Positions 8,264 through 16,650 of a stretch of 52,305 bases of DNA are shown here, one piece after another. Position numbers and translations under genes: made by a program. The notes below the pieces were generated by a model, which made no database searches, was not told the origin of the DNA, and saw only the letters and a program-made list of their open reading frames with translations. Source of the stretch: an uncultured Lachnospiraceae bacterium (GTDB lineage Bacteria; Bacillota; Clostridia; Lachnospirales; Lachnospiraceae); assembly GCA_947173945.1 (NCBI GenBank), contig CAMWGV010000013.1:1-52305 (forward strand), read 5' to 3'. How positions within the stretch are numbered: position 1 is the stretch's first letter; each line of letters opens with the position of its first letter.

Positions 8264-9454
8264 TTATAGCCCAAAACAATCTTTGGATATTTTACGCATA
8301 TACCATTCCGGTGTACATCCGAAGTTTTTTTCCAAGATAGTTCCAAATTCATCCTTAAGCTTCATGCAAAAATCAGCAAATCTATAAAGCTTATCCATAG
8401 CATCTTTCTCGGATGAGGCATATATTCTATTCTGACCACCTTTAATATCAAAATTATAGCCTTTCACGTCAATATAAAAGTAAAAATAATTAGGCGATGA
8501 TTGTGTTCGGTCAAATGTTATTTTAAATTGATAATTATGCTTATCAACACATATCACATGATTCATTCCCGGAAGAAGCCCTTTCCTATCACCTAATATA
8601 AAATCCGTTTCCTTGAATGCTTTGTCTATTTTCTTTTTGTTTGCAAGATTAGGAATAAAACCATCATACTCTATGCCGTCTGACGCTTTCTCTCCCGGAT
8701 AGGCGTCTTTAATCATACGTTCTAATGTTTTGTCACATTCCCGTGAACGCTGTTCAAGTAATTTGTTTTCTTCCGTGCTAAACCTGCATATTCCGTTTTG
8801 TATGATGGCAGGTTGTCCTAAATATGGTTCGAGTTTTTTGATTATATCAGAAGTATCTCTGGGTTCATCTTCTGTAGTTGCCTCTACTACTACACTTACA
8901 ATATTGTGTTTATTACCGGAATTAATGCTTCTTGCCATCGTGATTTGGCTGTTTATTACAGTTCCAATCCGGCATTCCATTGCATGACCCTTTGTGGCAC
9001 TGGTAACATTTAATGCTGCTTCCCTGACACCTTCTCCATACCAGTCTATTTTATCAAAGGAAATTGTAGGAAAGAGATTAAAGCCTCTTGGAACCTTTGA
9101 TATTATGGAAAAGATAGCAGGCCAATCCTCGGGCTGGGCATAAATTTCGCCATCTGCCCATTTGGGAGTAAGGCTTGTAAAAAATTTCTCTTTAAATTTA
9201 AATTGGTCAAAATAATATTTATTTAATTCGGGATATTTTTCGTGAACCTTATCTAATGCCCTTGTGTACCCATCAAAGTCGAATAATATATCCTGATATT
9301 GCAGCCCACAATCCTGCATCATATTTTCCAGATATTTTATGGTATCCTTAAATTTTACTTTGTCTGCTATATTATATACATATTCATCAAAAACTCGTAC
9401 ATTATTGGATGCTTTCAAAATTGAATTTTGCTGAATTTTGGTATTGTCAGGCAT
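8264..9454 (-). CDS. Hypothetical cytosolic protein, 396 aa
   Basis: I do not recognise this protein. It lacks a signal peptide and membrane helices, is rich in Lys, Asp, Phe and Tyr, and looks globular. Features include a central G-E-G-V-R-E-A-A-L-N segment, a possible beta-rich part with Q-F-K-I-T-F-D and Y-F-Y-F-Y-I-D-V-K-G, and a C-terminal helical end. Starting ATG 9454 has a GGAGG site, and a small GTGCTC/GAGCAC hairpin lies in its leader. Codon use resembles its neighbours. It could be a housekeeping or defence-associated orphan; nothing in the context decides. Confidence 0.65.
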   Translation of the reverse strand: MPDNTKIQQNSILKASNNVRVFDEYVYNIADKVKFKDTIKYLENMMQDCGLQYQDILFDFDGYTRALDKVHEKYPELNKYYFDQFKFKEKFFTSLTPKWADGEIYAQPEDWPAIFSIISKVPRGFNLFPTISFDKIDWYGEGVREAALNVTSATKGHAMECRIGTVINSQITMARSINSGNKHNIVSVVVEATTEDEPRDTSDIIKKLEPYLGQPAIIQNGICRFSTEENKLLEQRSRECDKTLERMIKDAYPGEKASDGIEYDGFIPNLANKKKIDKAFKETDFILGDRKGLLPGMNHVICVDKHNYQFKITFDRTQSSPNYFYFYIDVKGYNFDIKGGQNRIYASSEKDAMDKLYRFADFCMKLKDEFGTILEKNFGCTPEWYMRKISKDCFGL

Positions 9455-9471
9455 ATGTGTAACCTCCGTAG

Positions 9472-9489
9472 GTGCTCATAACAGAGCAC
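9472..9489 (-). promoter_or_regulatory. Leader hairpin just upstream of the ribosome site of the 396-aa gene
   Basis: GTGCTC and GAGCAC form a perfect 6-bp stem with a 6-base loop, directly upstream of the GGAGG used by the reverse-strand gene starting at 9454. It could affect mRNA stability or translation. It could also be chance. Confidence 0.3.
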
Positions 9490-9693
9490 ATGATTCCTAT
9501 CAAATCGCAATAAATAGTTTCATACTATTAAAATATCATATGTGTATTTTTTTTACAATACTCCATGGTGTATCTGTAGCCTGACATATGATAACATAAG
9601 CAATTCATATTATCCGTTCAACCTTGTTAATCACATTAAAATATGATAATATAATTTAGTCATTTTAAAGAGAGGCGGTAGTAAGAATAAAAA

Positions 9694-10494
9694 ATGATAA
9701 AGCTTATAGCAAGTGATGTTGATGGAACGTTGGTTCCGGATGGAACATTTAACATTAATCCGGAGATATATGAGGTGATAAAGCAGTTAAAGGAGACAGG
9801 CATAATCTTTGTGGCTGCCAGCGGAAGGCAGTATGCCAGTATAAAAAGACTGTTTGAGCCTGTGTCGAATGATATCCTTTATATATCGGATAATGGTGGT
9901 TTTGTTATAGATAACGAGGACAATACATGGAAGGCAAATGCAATGGATTCTGACCTGGTCAAGGGACTGGTAAAGGATGCCATGCTTCTTCCGGATATAA
10001 GTATAATGCTTGCCGGACGGGATTATGTTTATCTGGATAAGCATAGTGAGAAACTGTACAAATGGATTCATGACGAGTACCGGTTTGATGTTTTGTGCGT
10101 TGATAACCTGCTTGAAGTTGATGATGATATTGTAAAGGTTTCCTTATATCATCCAAGTGATGCGGAGTCTGTTGTGAATGAATGGTTTATGGACAAATGG
10201 AAGGACAAGGCAGCACTTGCATGTGCGGGTGTAAACTGGGTTGACTGCAACCGTGAGGATGTAAATAAAGGAAATGCACTTCGCATCATTATGGAAAGGC
10301 TCAACATATCTTCTGAAGAGGTTATGGTGTTTGGTGACAACATAAATGATATAGGCATGATAAAATGTGCAAAGTACAGCTATGCAGTCGGAAGTGCAAG
10401 GCAAGAGGTAAAGGATGCTGCCTGCTTTGTTGCAGATACAATGATGAATCAGGGTGTAATTAAGGCGATAAAAAAGGAAATTCTGGACAAATGA
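9694..10494 (+). CDS. HAD superfamily phosphatase, Cof subfamily (IIB)
   Basis: The 266-residue hydrolase carries the four HAD motifs: nucleophile pair D8/D10 in S-D-V-D-G-T-L, S43 in A-A-S-G-R-Q, K192 in N-K-G-N-A-L, and the metal-binding acidic motif G-D-N-I-N-D (D215, D219). A Cof-type cap lies between motifs II and III. Such enzymes remove phosphate from sugar phosphates or cofactors such as FMN and PLP intermediates; the true substrate cannot be assigned. AGAGAGGCGG precedes the start. It lies upstream of icd in the same direction, with a 75-base gap. Confidence 0.9.
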   Translation: MIKLIASDVDGTLVPDGTFNINPEIYEVIKQLKETGIIFVAASGRQYASIKRLFEPVSNDILYISDNGGFVIDNEDNTWKANAMDSDLVKGLVKDAMLLPDISIMLAGRDYVYLDKHSEKLYKWIHDEYRFDVLCVDNLLEVDDDIVKVSLYHPSDAESVVNEWFMDKWKDKAALACAGVNWVDCNREDVNKGNALRIIMERLNISSEEVMVFGDNINDIGMIKCAKYSYAVGSARQEVKDAACFVADTMMNQGVIKAIKKEILDK

Positions 10495-10569
10495 TATGCC
10501 TTATTTGATATTATAAACAAAAAAATTACACATTTTTATTAACTTAAAAATAATTAGGAGGAAAAATAA

Positions 10570-11775
10570 ATGGAAAAGATTAAGATGACAACACCACTTG
10601 TGGAGATGGATGGAGACGAGATGACAAGAGTTCTCTGGAAGCTTATAAAGGAGGAGCTGATTTGTCCGTTTGTGGACCTTAAGACAGAATATTATGATTT
10701 GGGACTTGTCTACCGAAATGAAACGGATGATAAGGTTACATTTGATTCTGCATATGCTACACAAAAGTATGGAGTTGCTGTTAAATGTGCAACTATTACA
10801 CCAAATGCAGCACGTATGACAGAGTACAACCTTAAGGAAATGTGGAAAAGTCCAAATGGTACAATCCGTGCTATTCTTGACGGAACTGTTTTCAGGGCTC
10901 CTATAGTAGTAAAGGGCATAGAGCCATGTGTCAAGAACTGGAAGAAGCCTATTACAATAGCAAGACATGCCTATGGTGATGTATACAAGAGCGTTGAGAT
11001 TGATGTTCCGGGAGCAGGTACGGCAGAGCTTGTATTTAAGGGTAGTGACGGTGCAGTTATTACGGAGACTATACATAATTTTGAGGGACCGGGTGTTATT
11101 CAGGGACAGCATAATGTTGATGAGTCGATTGAAAGCTTTGCAAGAAGCTGCTTTAACTATGCATTAGATACAAAGCAGACATTATGGTTTGCAACAAAGG
11201 ATACGATTTCAAAGAAATATGACCACACCTTCAAGGATATATTCCAGGAAATATTTGACAGTGAATATAAGGAAAAATTTGATGAGGCGGGTATAGAATA
11301 TTTCTACACTCTTATCGATGATGCTGTGGCAAGAGTTATGAAGTCAGAGGGTGGTTACATATGGGCATGTAAAAATTATGATGGTGATGTTATGAGTGAC
11401 ATGGTATCATCTGCATTTGGTTCTCTTGCAATGATGACTTCTGTGCTTGTGTCACCGGATGGAAAGTATGAGTACGAGGCTGCTCATGGTACAGTCCAGA
11501 GACATTATTATAAGTATCTTGCAGGTGAGGAGACTTCGACAAATTCGGTTGCAACAATATTTGCATGGACAGGTGCCTTGAGAAAAAGAGGAGAGCTTGA
11601 TAACATACCTGAGCTGATGTCGTTTGCCGACAAGCTTGAAGCTGCAACAATCAAAACAATTGAGGACGGAAAGATGACCAAGGATTTGGCGCTAATAACG
11701 AGCCTTGAAGATGTGACAGTACTTAACAGCGAGGACTTTATTAAAGCGATACGCGAGACAATGGAAATGAATTAA
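10570..11775 (+). CDS. icd: NADP-dependent isocitrate dehydrogenase
   Basis: This is a 401-residue dimeric, eukaryote-like NADP-IDH that converts isocitrate to 2-oxoglutarate and CO2, supplying NADPH and the carbon skeleton for glutamate. Visible residues are T78 in I-T-P-N, the substrate loop S-P-N-G-T (94-98), Arg101, Arg110 and Arg133, K210 in K-D-T-I-S, the metal aspartates in N-Y-D-G-D-V-M-S-D (269-277), and the NADP 2'-phosphate pair R311/H312 in H-G-T-V-Q-R-H. Length matches the family. AGGAGG sits 6-7 bases upstream of the ATG. The next gene begins 36 bases downstream, so partial co-transcription is possible. Confidence 0.96.
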   Translation: MEKIKMTTPLVEMDGDEMTRVLWKLIKEELICPFVDLKTEYYDLGLVYRNETDDKVTFDSAYATQKYGVAVKCATITPNAARMTEYNLKEMWKSPNGTIRAILDGTVFRAPIVVKGIEPCVKNWKKPITIARHAYGDVYKSVEIDVPGAGTAELVFKGSDGAVITETIHNFEGPGVIQGQHNVDESIESFARSCFNYALDTKQTLWFATKDTISKKYDHTFKDIFQEIFDSEYKEKFDEAGIEYFYTLIDDAVARVMKSEGGYIWACKNYDGDVMSDMVSSAFGSLAMMTSVLVSPDGKYEYEAAHGTVQRHYYKYLAGEETSTNSVATIFAWTGALRKRGELDNIPELMSFADKLEAATIKTIEDGKMTKDLALITSLEDVTVLNSEDFIKAIRETMEMN

Positions 11776-11811
11776 AATATGAAACACCCTTGGAAAAGGT
11801 AGGGAACTGCA

Positions 11812-14800
11812 ATGAATATTTGGAGTATACTTGGAATTTCAGCCACAAAGGATAAGGATGAGTTAAAAAATGCATATCGGATAAAGCTGTCAACTGTTAA
11901 TCCTGAGGATGACCCAGAGGGTTTTAAGGAGCTTAGAACGGCATATGAAGAGGCAGTAAGGCTTGCGGATGTTTCTGATGATGAAAAAGAGGCAGTTATT
12001 GATGACCCTTTACGAAAGGCAATCAGTGACGTGTATTCTGATTTTTACGACAGAATACAGGTGGATAAATGGCAGGAGCTTTTTGACAGGGATGAGTTTG
12101 TATCCCTTGACAGTTCAGAAAAGGCATTTACTACGCTTATGACCTTTTTAATGGATAATTTCTGTCTGCCTAAAAAAGTGTGGTCCTGTATTGTAGAAAC
12201 ATTTGATATAAAGAGTAGAAAAAAAGAGCTGAAAGAGGAGTATCCGGAGGATTTTATTGAGTATATAATCAATAATGCAACATACGAAGACCTCATTAAC
12301 TATTATTTATTTGAAGGGGAAACCGAGGATATTGATATATTCTTGGACAAGTATTATAAGCTTGATGCTGACATAAGGAGACATGACGTTGCGGGTCAGG
12401 AGAAGCTTATTGAGGAGATGGAGCAGCTTGACGTATACCATCCGTATCTGGAGCTTTGCGTCGTGAAACATAAGCTTCAGAAGATGTATGACGAGAGCGT
12501 GGAAGAACTTGAAAAAGGTGATGCAAAGTTGTATGACCTGCACAAGGATGAAATTGATGAGCTTAAGGAAAATTTGGAAAATCTGTCAGGAGATTTTCCG
12601 GAGGAATCTGTCATACTGATAGCATATGGCGATATTGTTATGACGACAGGTGATTTCGAAGAGGCAAAGGATTGCTATGACAGGGCAGAGCAGCTTGTAA
12701 ATGACAAGTACATAATAAACGGTAAGCAGGCGGATCTTGCGTACCATTTGGGTGACTTTGAAAAATCCCGTGATATGTACATGGAGCTTTTAAAGCTGAA
12801 TCACTATGACAACAGTGTAAGAGCCGGTATGATAAGGGCTAATCTGTCATTGATAGAACAGTATAAGAAAAACATTGAAGACAATCCGGAAGACAACAAG
12901 TCAAGAATGGAAATGGCATGGAGCTACTACCAGAGTTATAAGTTTGACGATGCAATTGATATACTTGACAGCTTTGAACCGGATGAAGAAAAAAGGTGCG
13001 AGTACTTCAACGTAAAGGGTAGAACATATCTTTGTCTTCTGAAATATGATGAAGCGCTACAATGCTTTTTTGTGTGGAAGGCTGAAATAGAAAAAATAAG
13101 TGAAGACGACAACAGCGAGGATGCAGTTGCAAAGAAAAAGAGATTTGAGTATGTTAATTTTCTGATAGCGGACTGCCTGATAAAGACGAAGAAGACTGAG
13201 GAGGCAAGAAAATATCTTGAGGTGGCACTTGCGAAGGAGCATGAGGAAATCCTTCTTTCCTACGAGGCAAAATGTGAGCTTGAGTACCTTGAAAAAAATT
13301 ATGAGGCATGTATAGATGCGTGTGAGGATTTAATAAACCGAGATGAAAGAAATTATATAGCTTACAGCTTTATGGCAAAGGCATCGTACAAATTGGATTA
13401 CACCAAGGAAACCATGAATGCCTGTGAACATGCCATTGCAATATACCCTTATGTGGCAGAACCTTATGTGCAGGAAATACTGATTTATTTAAGATATGAC
13501 CAGCTTGATGGTGCAAAAAATATTATACAACGATACAAGACATTTGAATTAGAGAGTGACAGTATAAGCTTTTATGAAGGACTCATATATGAGAAAGAAG
13601 GCAACATTGACAAGGCTATCAGTATCTTTGAAACTATAATTAAAAATGGAAATCCTGAAGAATCGGATATGGAAGAATTCGACGAAGTTTACATGGAGCT
13701 GGCAAGTATTTATTCCAAAAACGAGAGACAGGATGATGCACTGGCATTGTATGATAAAGTTATAAAGCTGTGGCCGGAACACAGACATGCATATGGACAG
13801 AAGGCTATGGTGATGAAACAGCAGGGAAAGTATTCGGAGGCAATAAAGCTTCTTACAAAGCAGCTGGAAGTAAATGCACATTCATTTTATTACATAAACA
13901 GGGGAATATTAAACAGGTTCCTTGCAAATTATAAAAGTGCAATTGAAGATTTTAATGAGGCACTCAAATATGAACCGGAAAATTATTACTGCCATAGCAG
14001 GCTTGGCCTTATATATGAACAGCACAGACAGTTTGATCAGGCTATAGAGTGTTATGACCAGGCACTGTCATGTATATATGACCTGGATGATGAGATGAAG
14101 GCACAGATATATTCATATAAAGCAAGAACATTGCAGTGTATGAATAAATTTGAGGAAAGCCAGAAGGTATATGAAGACTATCTGGAAATCTTCGGTTTAA
14201 ATGCAGATGTAATGTATGATTATTCAGAGCTGTTACTTAGAATGAATAAGCTTACGGATGCTGTAAATATTCTCACAAGATGTATTGACGAGTTACCTTA
14301 TGATAGTGATATCCAAATGTGTATACGGCAGCTTTGCTTTGTATATGGCATGGAGGGATATATTGATAAAGCAAATGAAAGCTTTATGCTTGCAATCAGC
14401 AAGGATAAAAATGATAAGCGTGCTTACGTTACTATGGCGGAGGTTCTTAAGGACCATGGGATTATGGATGAGGCACGGCGTTTGTTTGAAAAAGCTGTTC
14501 GGCTTGACAATGGTAACAAAGAAAATTATTATAGTGAATTAATAGAAACTATTTTAAACAAGAAAACTTTGTTTAAGCCTGATGTAAGAGGATATGTGGG
14601 ACTTGCCACAATAAGCAGGGAAAACATGAATTCCCCTATGGATTATATCAAGATGGCAAGGCTGTACAGAGTAACAAAAAAAGCAAAGCAGGCAATAGCA
14701 ATAGCTGACGAGGGCTTGAAAATACTTCGGTGCGGTGGCTGCTTTTATGGTGAGTGTTATGAAATGTGGTATGAGAAAGCACTTATTTATGAGCAGTTAA

Positions 14801-14901
14801 AGGACTATGAGATGGCAAGAATGTGTTATAAGAAGGCTATAAGCATATGTGGTCACAATGCTTTGTTTGAAGAGAAATTAAAAAGGATTGAAAATAAATG
14901 A
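11812..14901 (+). CDS. J-like domain/TPR protein, probable partner of the adjacent Hsp70
   Basis: The 1029-residue protein starts with a J-like domain (1-55: I-L-G-I, E-L-K-N-A-Y-R, F-K-E-L-R-T-A-Y-E-E-A). The diagnostic HPD between helices II and III is replaced by N30-P31-E32 in V-N-P-E-D-D-P. A helical section follows, then many tetratricopeptide repeats from about 260 to the end, with typical A-x-x-x-Y-x-x-A and Y-x-x-A-I-x-x-(F/Y) spacing. There is no signal peptide. The stop overlaps the start of an HscC-type Hsp70 (ATGA), so the two are probably made together. A chaperone-recruiting scaffold is inferred. Because HPD is needed for J-protein stimulation of Hsp70 ATPase, classical J activity is doubtful. 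Confidence 0.8.
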   Translation: MNIWSILGISATKDKDELKNAYRIKLSTVNPEDDPEGFKELRTAYEEAVRLADVSDDEKEAVIDDPLRKAISDVYSDFYDRIQVDKWQELFDRDEFVSLDSSEKAFTTLMTFLMDNFCLPKKVWSCIVETFDIKSRKKELKEEYPEDFIEYIINNATYEDLINYYLFEGETEDIDIFLDKYYKLDADIRRHDVAGQEKLIEEMEQLDVYHPYLELCVVKHKLQKMYDESVEELEKGDAKLYDLHKDEIDELKENLENLSGDFPEESVILIAYGDIVMTTGDFEEAKDCYDRAEQLVNDKYIINGKQADLAYHLGDFEKSRDMYMELLKLNHYDNSVRAGMIRANLSLIEQYKKNIEDNPEDNKSRMEMAWSYYQSYKFDDAIDILDSFEPDEEKRCEYFNVKGRTYLCLLKYDEALQCFFVWKAEIEKISEDDNSEDAVAKKKRFEYVNFLIADCLIKTKKTEEARKYLEVALAKEHEEILLSYEAKCELEYLEKNYEACIDACEDLINRDERNYIAYSFMAKASYKLDYTKETMNACEHAIAIYPYVAEPYVQEILIYLRYDQLDGAKNIIQRYKTFELESDSISFYEGLIYEKEGNIDKAISIFETIIKNGNPEESDMEEFDEVYMELASIYSKNERQDDALALYDKVIKLWPEHRHAYGQKAMVMKQQGKYSEAIKLLTKQLEVNAHSFYYINRGILNRFLANYKSAIEDFNEALKYEPENYYCHSRLGLIYEQHRQFDQAIECYDQALSCIYDLDDEMKAQIYSYKARTLQCMNKFEESQKVYEDYLEIFGLNADVMYDYSELLLRMNKLTDAVNILTRCIDELPYDSDIQMCIRQLCFVYGMEGYIDKANESFMLAISKDKNDKRAYVTMAEVLKDHGIMDEARRLFEKAVRLDNGNKENYYSELIETILNKKTLFKPDVRGYVGLATISRENMNSPMDYIKMARLYRVTKKAKQAIAIADEGLKILRCGGCFYGECYEMWYEKALIYEQLKDYEMARMCYKKAISICGHNALFEEKLKRIENK

Positions 14902-16592
14902 TAGTAGGAATTGACCTAGGCACTACAAATAGTTTAATTGCATATTTTGATGATGATAAGGTTAAGGTAATACCGAACAAGCTGGGCGAACCACTCACAC
15001 CATCTGTAGTAAGTGTTGATGACGAGGGTGTGGTGTATGTCGGAAAAACAGCTAAGGAACGTGGTATGACGAATCCGAATCAGACCGCAGCAGTTTTTAA
15101 GAGAAGCATGGGTACAGGTAAAATGTTTACTCTTGGAGAAAGAGAATTTACTGCTGAGGAGCTTTCCAGCCTTGTTATAAAATCACTGAAGGAGGATGCA
15201 GAGGTATTTCTCGGTCAGGAGGTGAAAGAGGCTGTTATCAGTGTGCCGGCATATTTTAATGATGCACAGAGAAAAGCAACAAAAAAGGCAGGAGAAATGG
15301 CAGGCTTTGTTGTGGAGCGAATTGTGAGTGAGCCGACAGCAGCAGCGATTGCCTATGGATTAAATAAAAAAAATGCAGATACAAAATTTCTTGTTTTTGA
15401 TTTAGGAGGCGGCACATTTGATGTGTCCATACTTGAGCTCTACCAAAATATTATGGAAGTAAGAGCTGTGGCAGGAGATAATTTCCTTGGCGGAGAAGAC
15501 TTTACTGAAATTCTTGAGCAGATGTTCTTTAAGGAAAAGGATATTGATCAGGATGAACTGGATGGTAAGACGCTTGCACACATAAGGAAGCAGGCAGAGC
15601 TTTGTAAGCTTGGTTTTGAAGAAAGTAAGACATCTGTTTTCAAATGCAAAATAGGGGAAGAAAAGTATGAGTATGAGATAAATATAGATGATTACGAAAA
15701 GTCCTGTCAGCTGTTGCTCAGTAAAATAAAAAAGCCAATAGAGAGAAGCCTTAAGGATGCACATATAAAGCTTGCGGATATTGAGGAGGTAATTCTTGTA
15801 GGTGGAGCTACAAAGCTTTCAATTGTGAGACGATTTGTAAGCCGTCTTTTTGGAAGACTTCCAAATACAAGTATAAATCCGGATGAGGTTGTTGCTGTGG
15901 GAGCTGCAACACAGGCCGCCATGAAAGAGAGAAATGAGGCTGTTAAGGAGATTATTCTAACAGATGTTTGTCCGTTTACCCTTGGTACGGATGTGGTAGT
16001 GACTAGGAGTGGCGGCTATAAGGAGAATGGTCATTATTTGCCTATTATAGAGAGAAACACTGTTATTCCTGTAAGCAGAACCGAGAGGCTTTACACAGCA
16101 TCTGACAACCAAAGCCATATACTCGTAAAAATACTTCAGGGAGAGAGCAGATATGCGAGAAACAATGTATATCTGGGAGAACTTGAGGTTCCGGTACCGA
16201 TTGGACCTGCCGGTAAGGAGGCTATAGATGTAACGTATACCTATGATGTGAATTCTATATTGGAGGTAGAGGTTAAGGTTATATCAACGAAGATATCAAG
16301 GAGAGTCATCATTAAAAATGAGGACACGGATATGAGTGATGAGGAAATAGAGGAAAGACTGGCGAGCCTTGCATCACTCAAAATACATCCAAGGGAGCAG
16401 GAGGAAAATAAACTGTTACTGCTTCGGGGCGATAGGATGTATGAGGAGGCAACAGGAGATACGAGACATATTATTGAAATGCAGATGAATATATTTGAGG
16501 AAGCACTTGATAAACAGGATAAGTCTCAGATAGAAGGGGCAAGAAGAGATTTTAAGGAATTTCTTGATACGATAGAGGATAGCATTATATAA
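14898..16592 (+). CDS. hscC: Hsp70-family chaperone, HscC type
   Basis: The 564-residue chaperone resembles E. coli HscC in length and is shorter than DnaK (~610-640). The ATPase domain shows I-D-L-G-T-T-N-S (4-11), the P-A-Y-F-N-D-A-Q-R motif, D-L-G-G-G-T-F-D (168-175) and V-G-G-A-T (301-305). The substrate-binding beta domain follows from I-L-T-D-V-C-P-F-T-L-G. The helical lid is short. It overlaps the upstream J-like/TPR gene by 4 bases. It is not next to grpE or dnaJ and has no CIRCE element, so it is a dedicated rather than the general Hsp70. Confidence 0.9.
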   Translation: MIVGIDLGTTNSLIAYFDDDKVKVIPNKLGEPLTPSVVSVDDEGVVYVGKTAKERGMTNPNQTAAVFKRSMGTGKMFTLGEREFTAEELSSLVIKSLKEDAEVFLGQEVKEAVISVPAYFNDAQRKATKKAGEMAGFVVERIVSEPTAAAIAYGLNKKNADTKFLVFDLGGGTFDVSILELYQNIMEVRAVAGDNFLGGEDFTEILEQMFFKEKDIDQDELDGKTLAHIRKQAELCKLGFEESKTSVFKCKIGEEKYEYEINIDDYEKSCQLLLSKIKKPIERSLKDAHIKLADIEEVILVGGATKLSIVRRFVSRLFGRLPNTSINPDEVVAVGAATQAAMKERNEAVKEIILTDVCPFTLGTDVVVTRSGGYKENGHYLPIIERNTVIPVSRTERLYTASDNQSHILVKILQGESRYARNNVYLGELEVPVPIGPAGKEAIDVTYTYDVNSILEVEVKVISTKISRRVIIKNEDTDMSDEEIEERLASLASLKIHPREQEENKLLLLRGDRMYEEATGDTRHIIEMQMNIFEEALDKQDKSQIEGARRDFKEFLDTIEDSII

Positions 16593-16650
16593 ATGAATGG
16601 TCCTGGTATGGAATATAATTGACCGGCATGGGATTAAGGAGTTGGAGTTT

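Noticed and set aside
9624-9655. Promoter-like TTGTTA and TATAAT before the HAD gene
   Set aside because: The 20-base spacing is too long for a normal sigma-A promoter; alternatives (GATAAT with 15 bases) are weak, so no feature was claimed.
10501-11112. Reverse-strand open frame opposite icd
   Set aside because: Cys/Tyr/Asn-rich translation typical of an antisense shadow; icd is certain.
14898-16592. Identification as the main DnaK
   Set aside because: Short length, no grpE/dnaJ neighbours, no CIRCE element, and a dedicated J-like partner indicate the HscC type.
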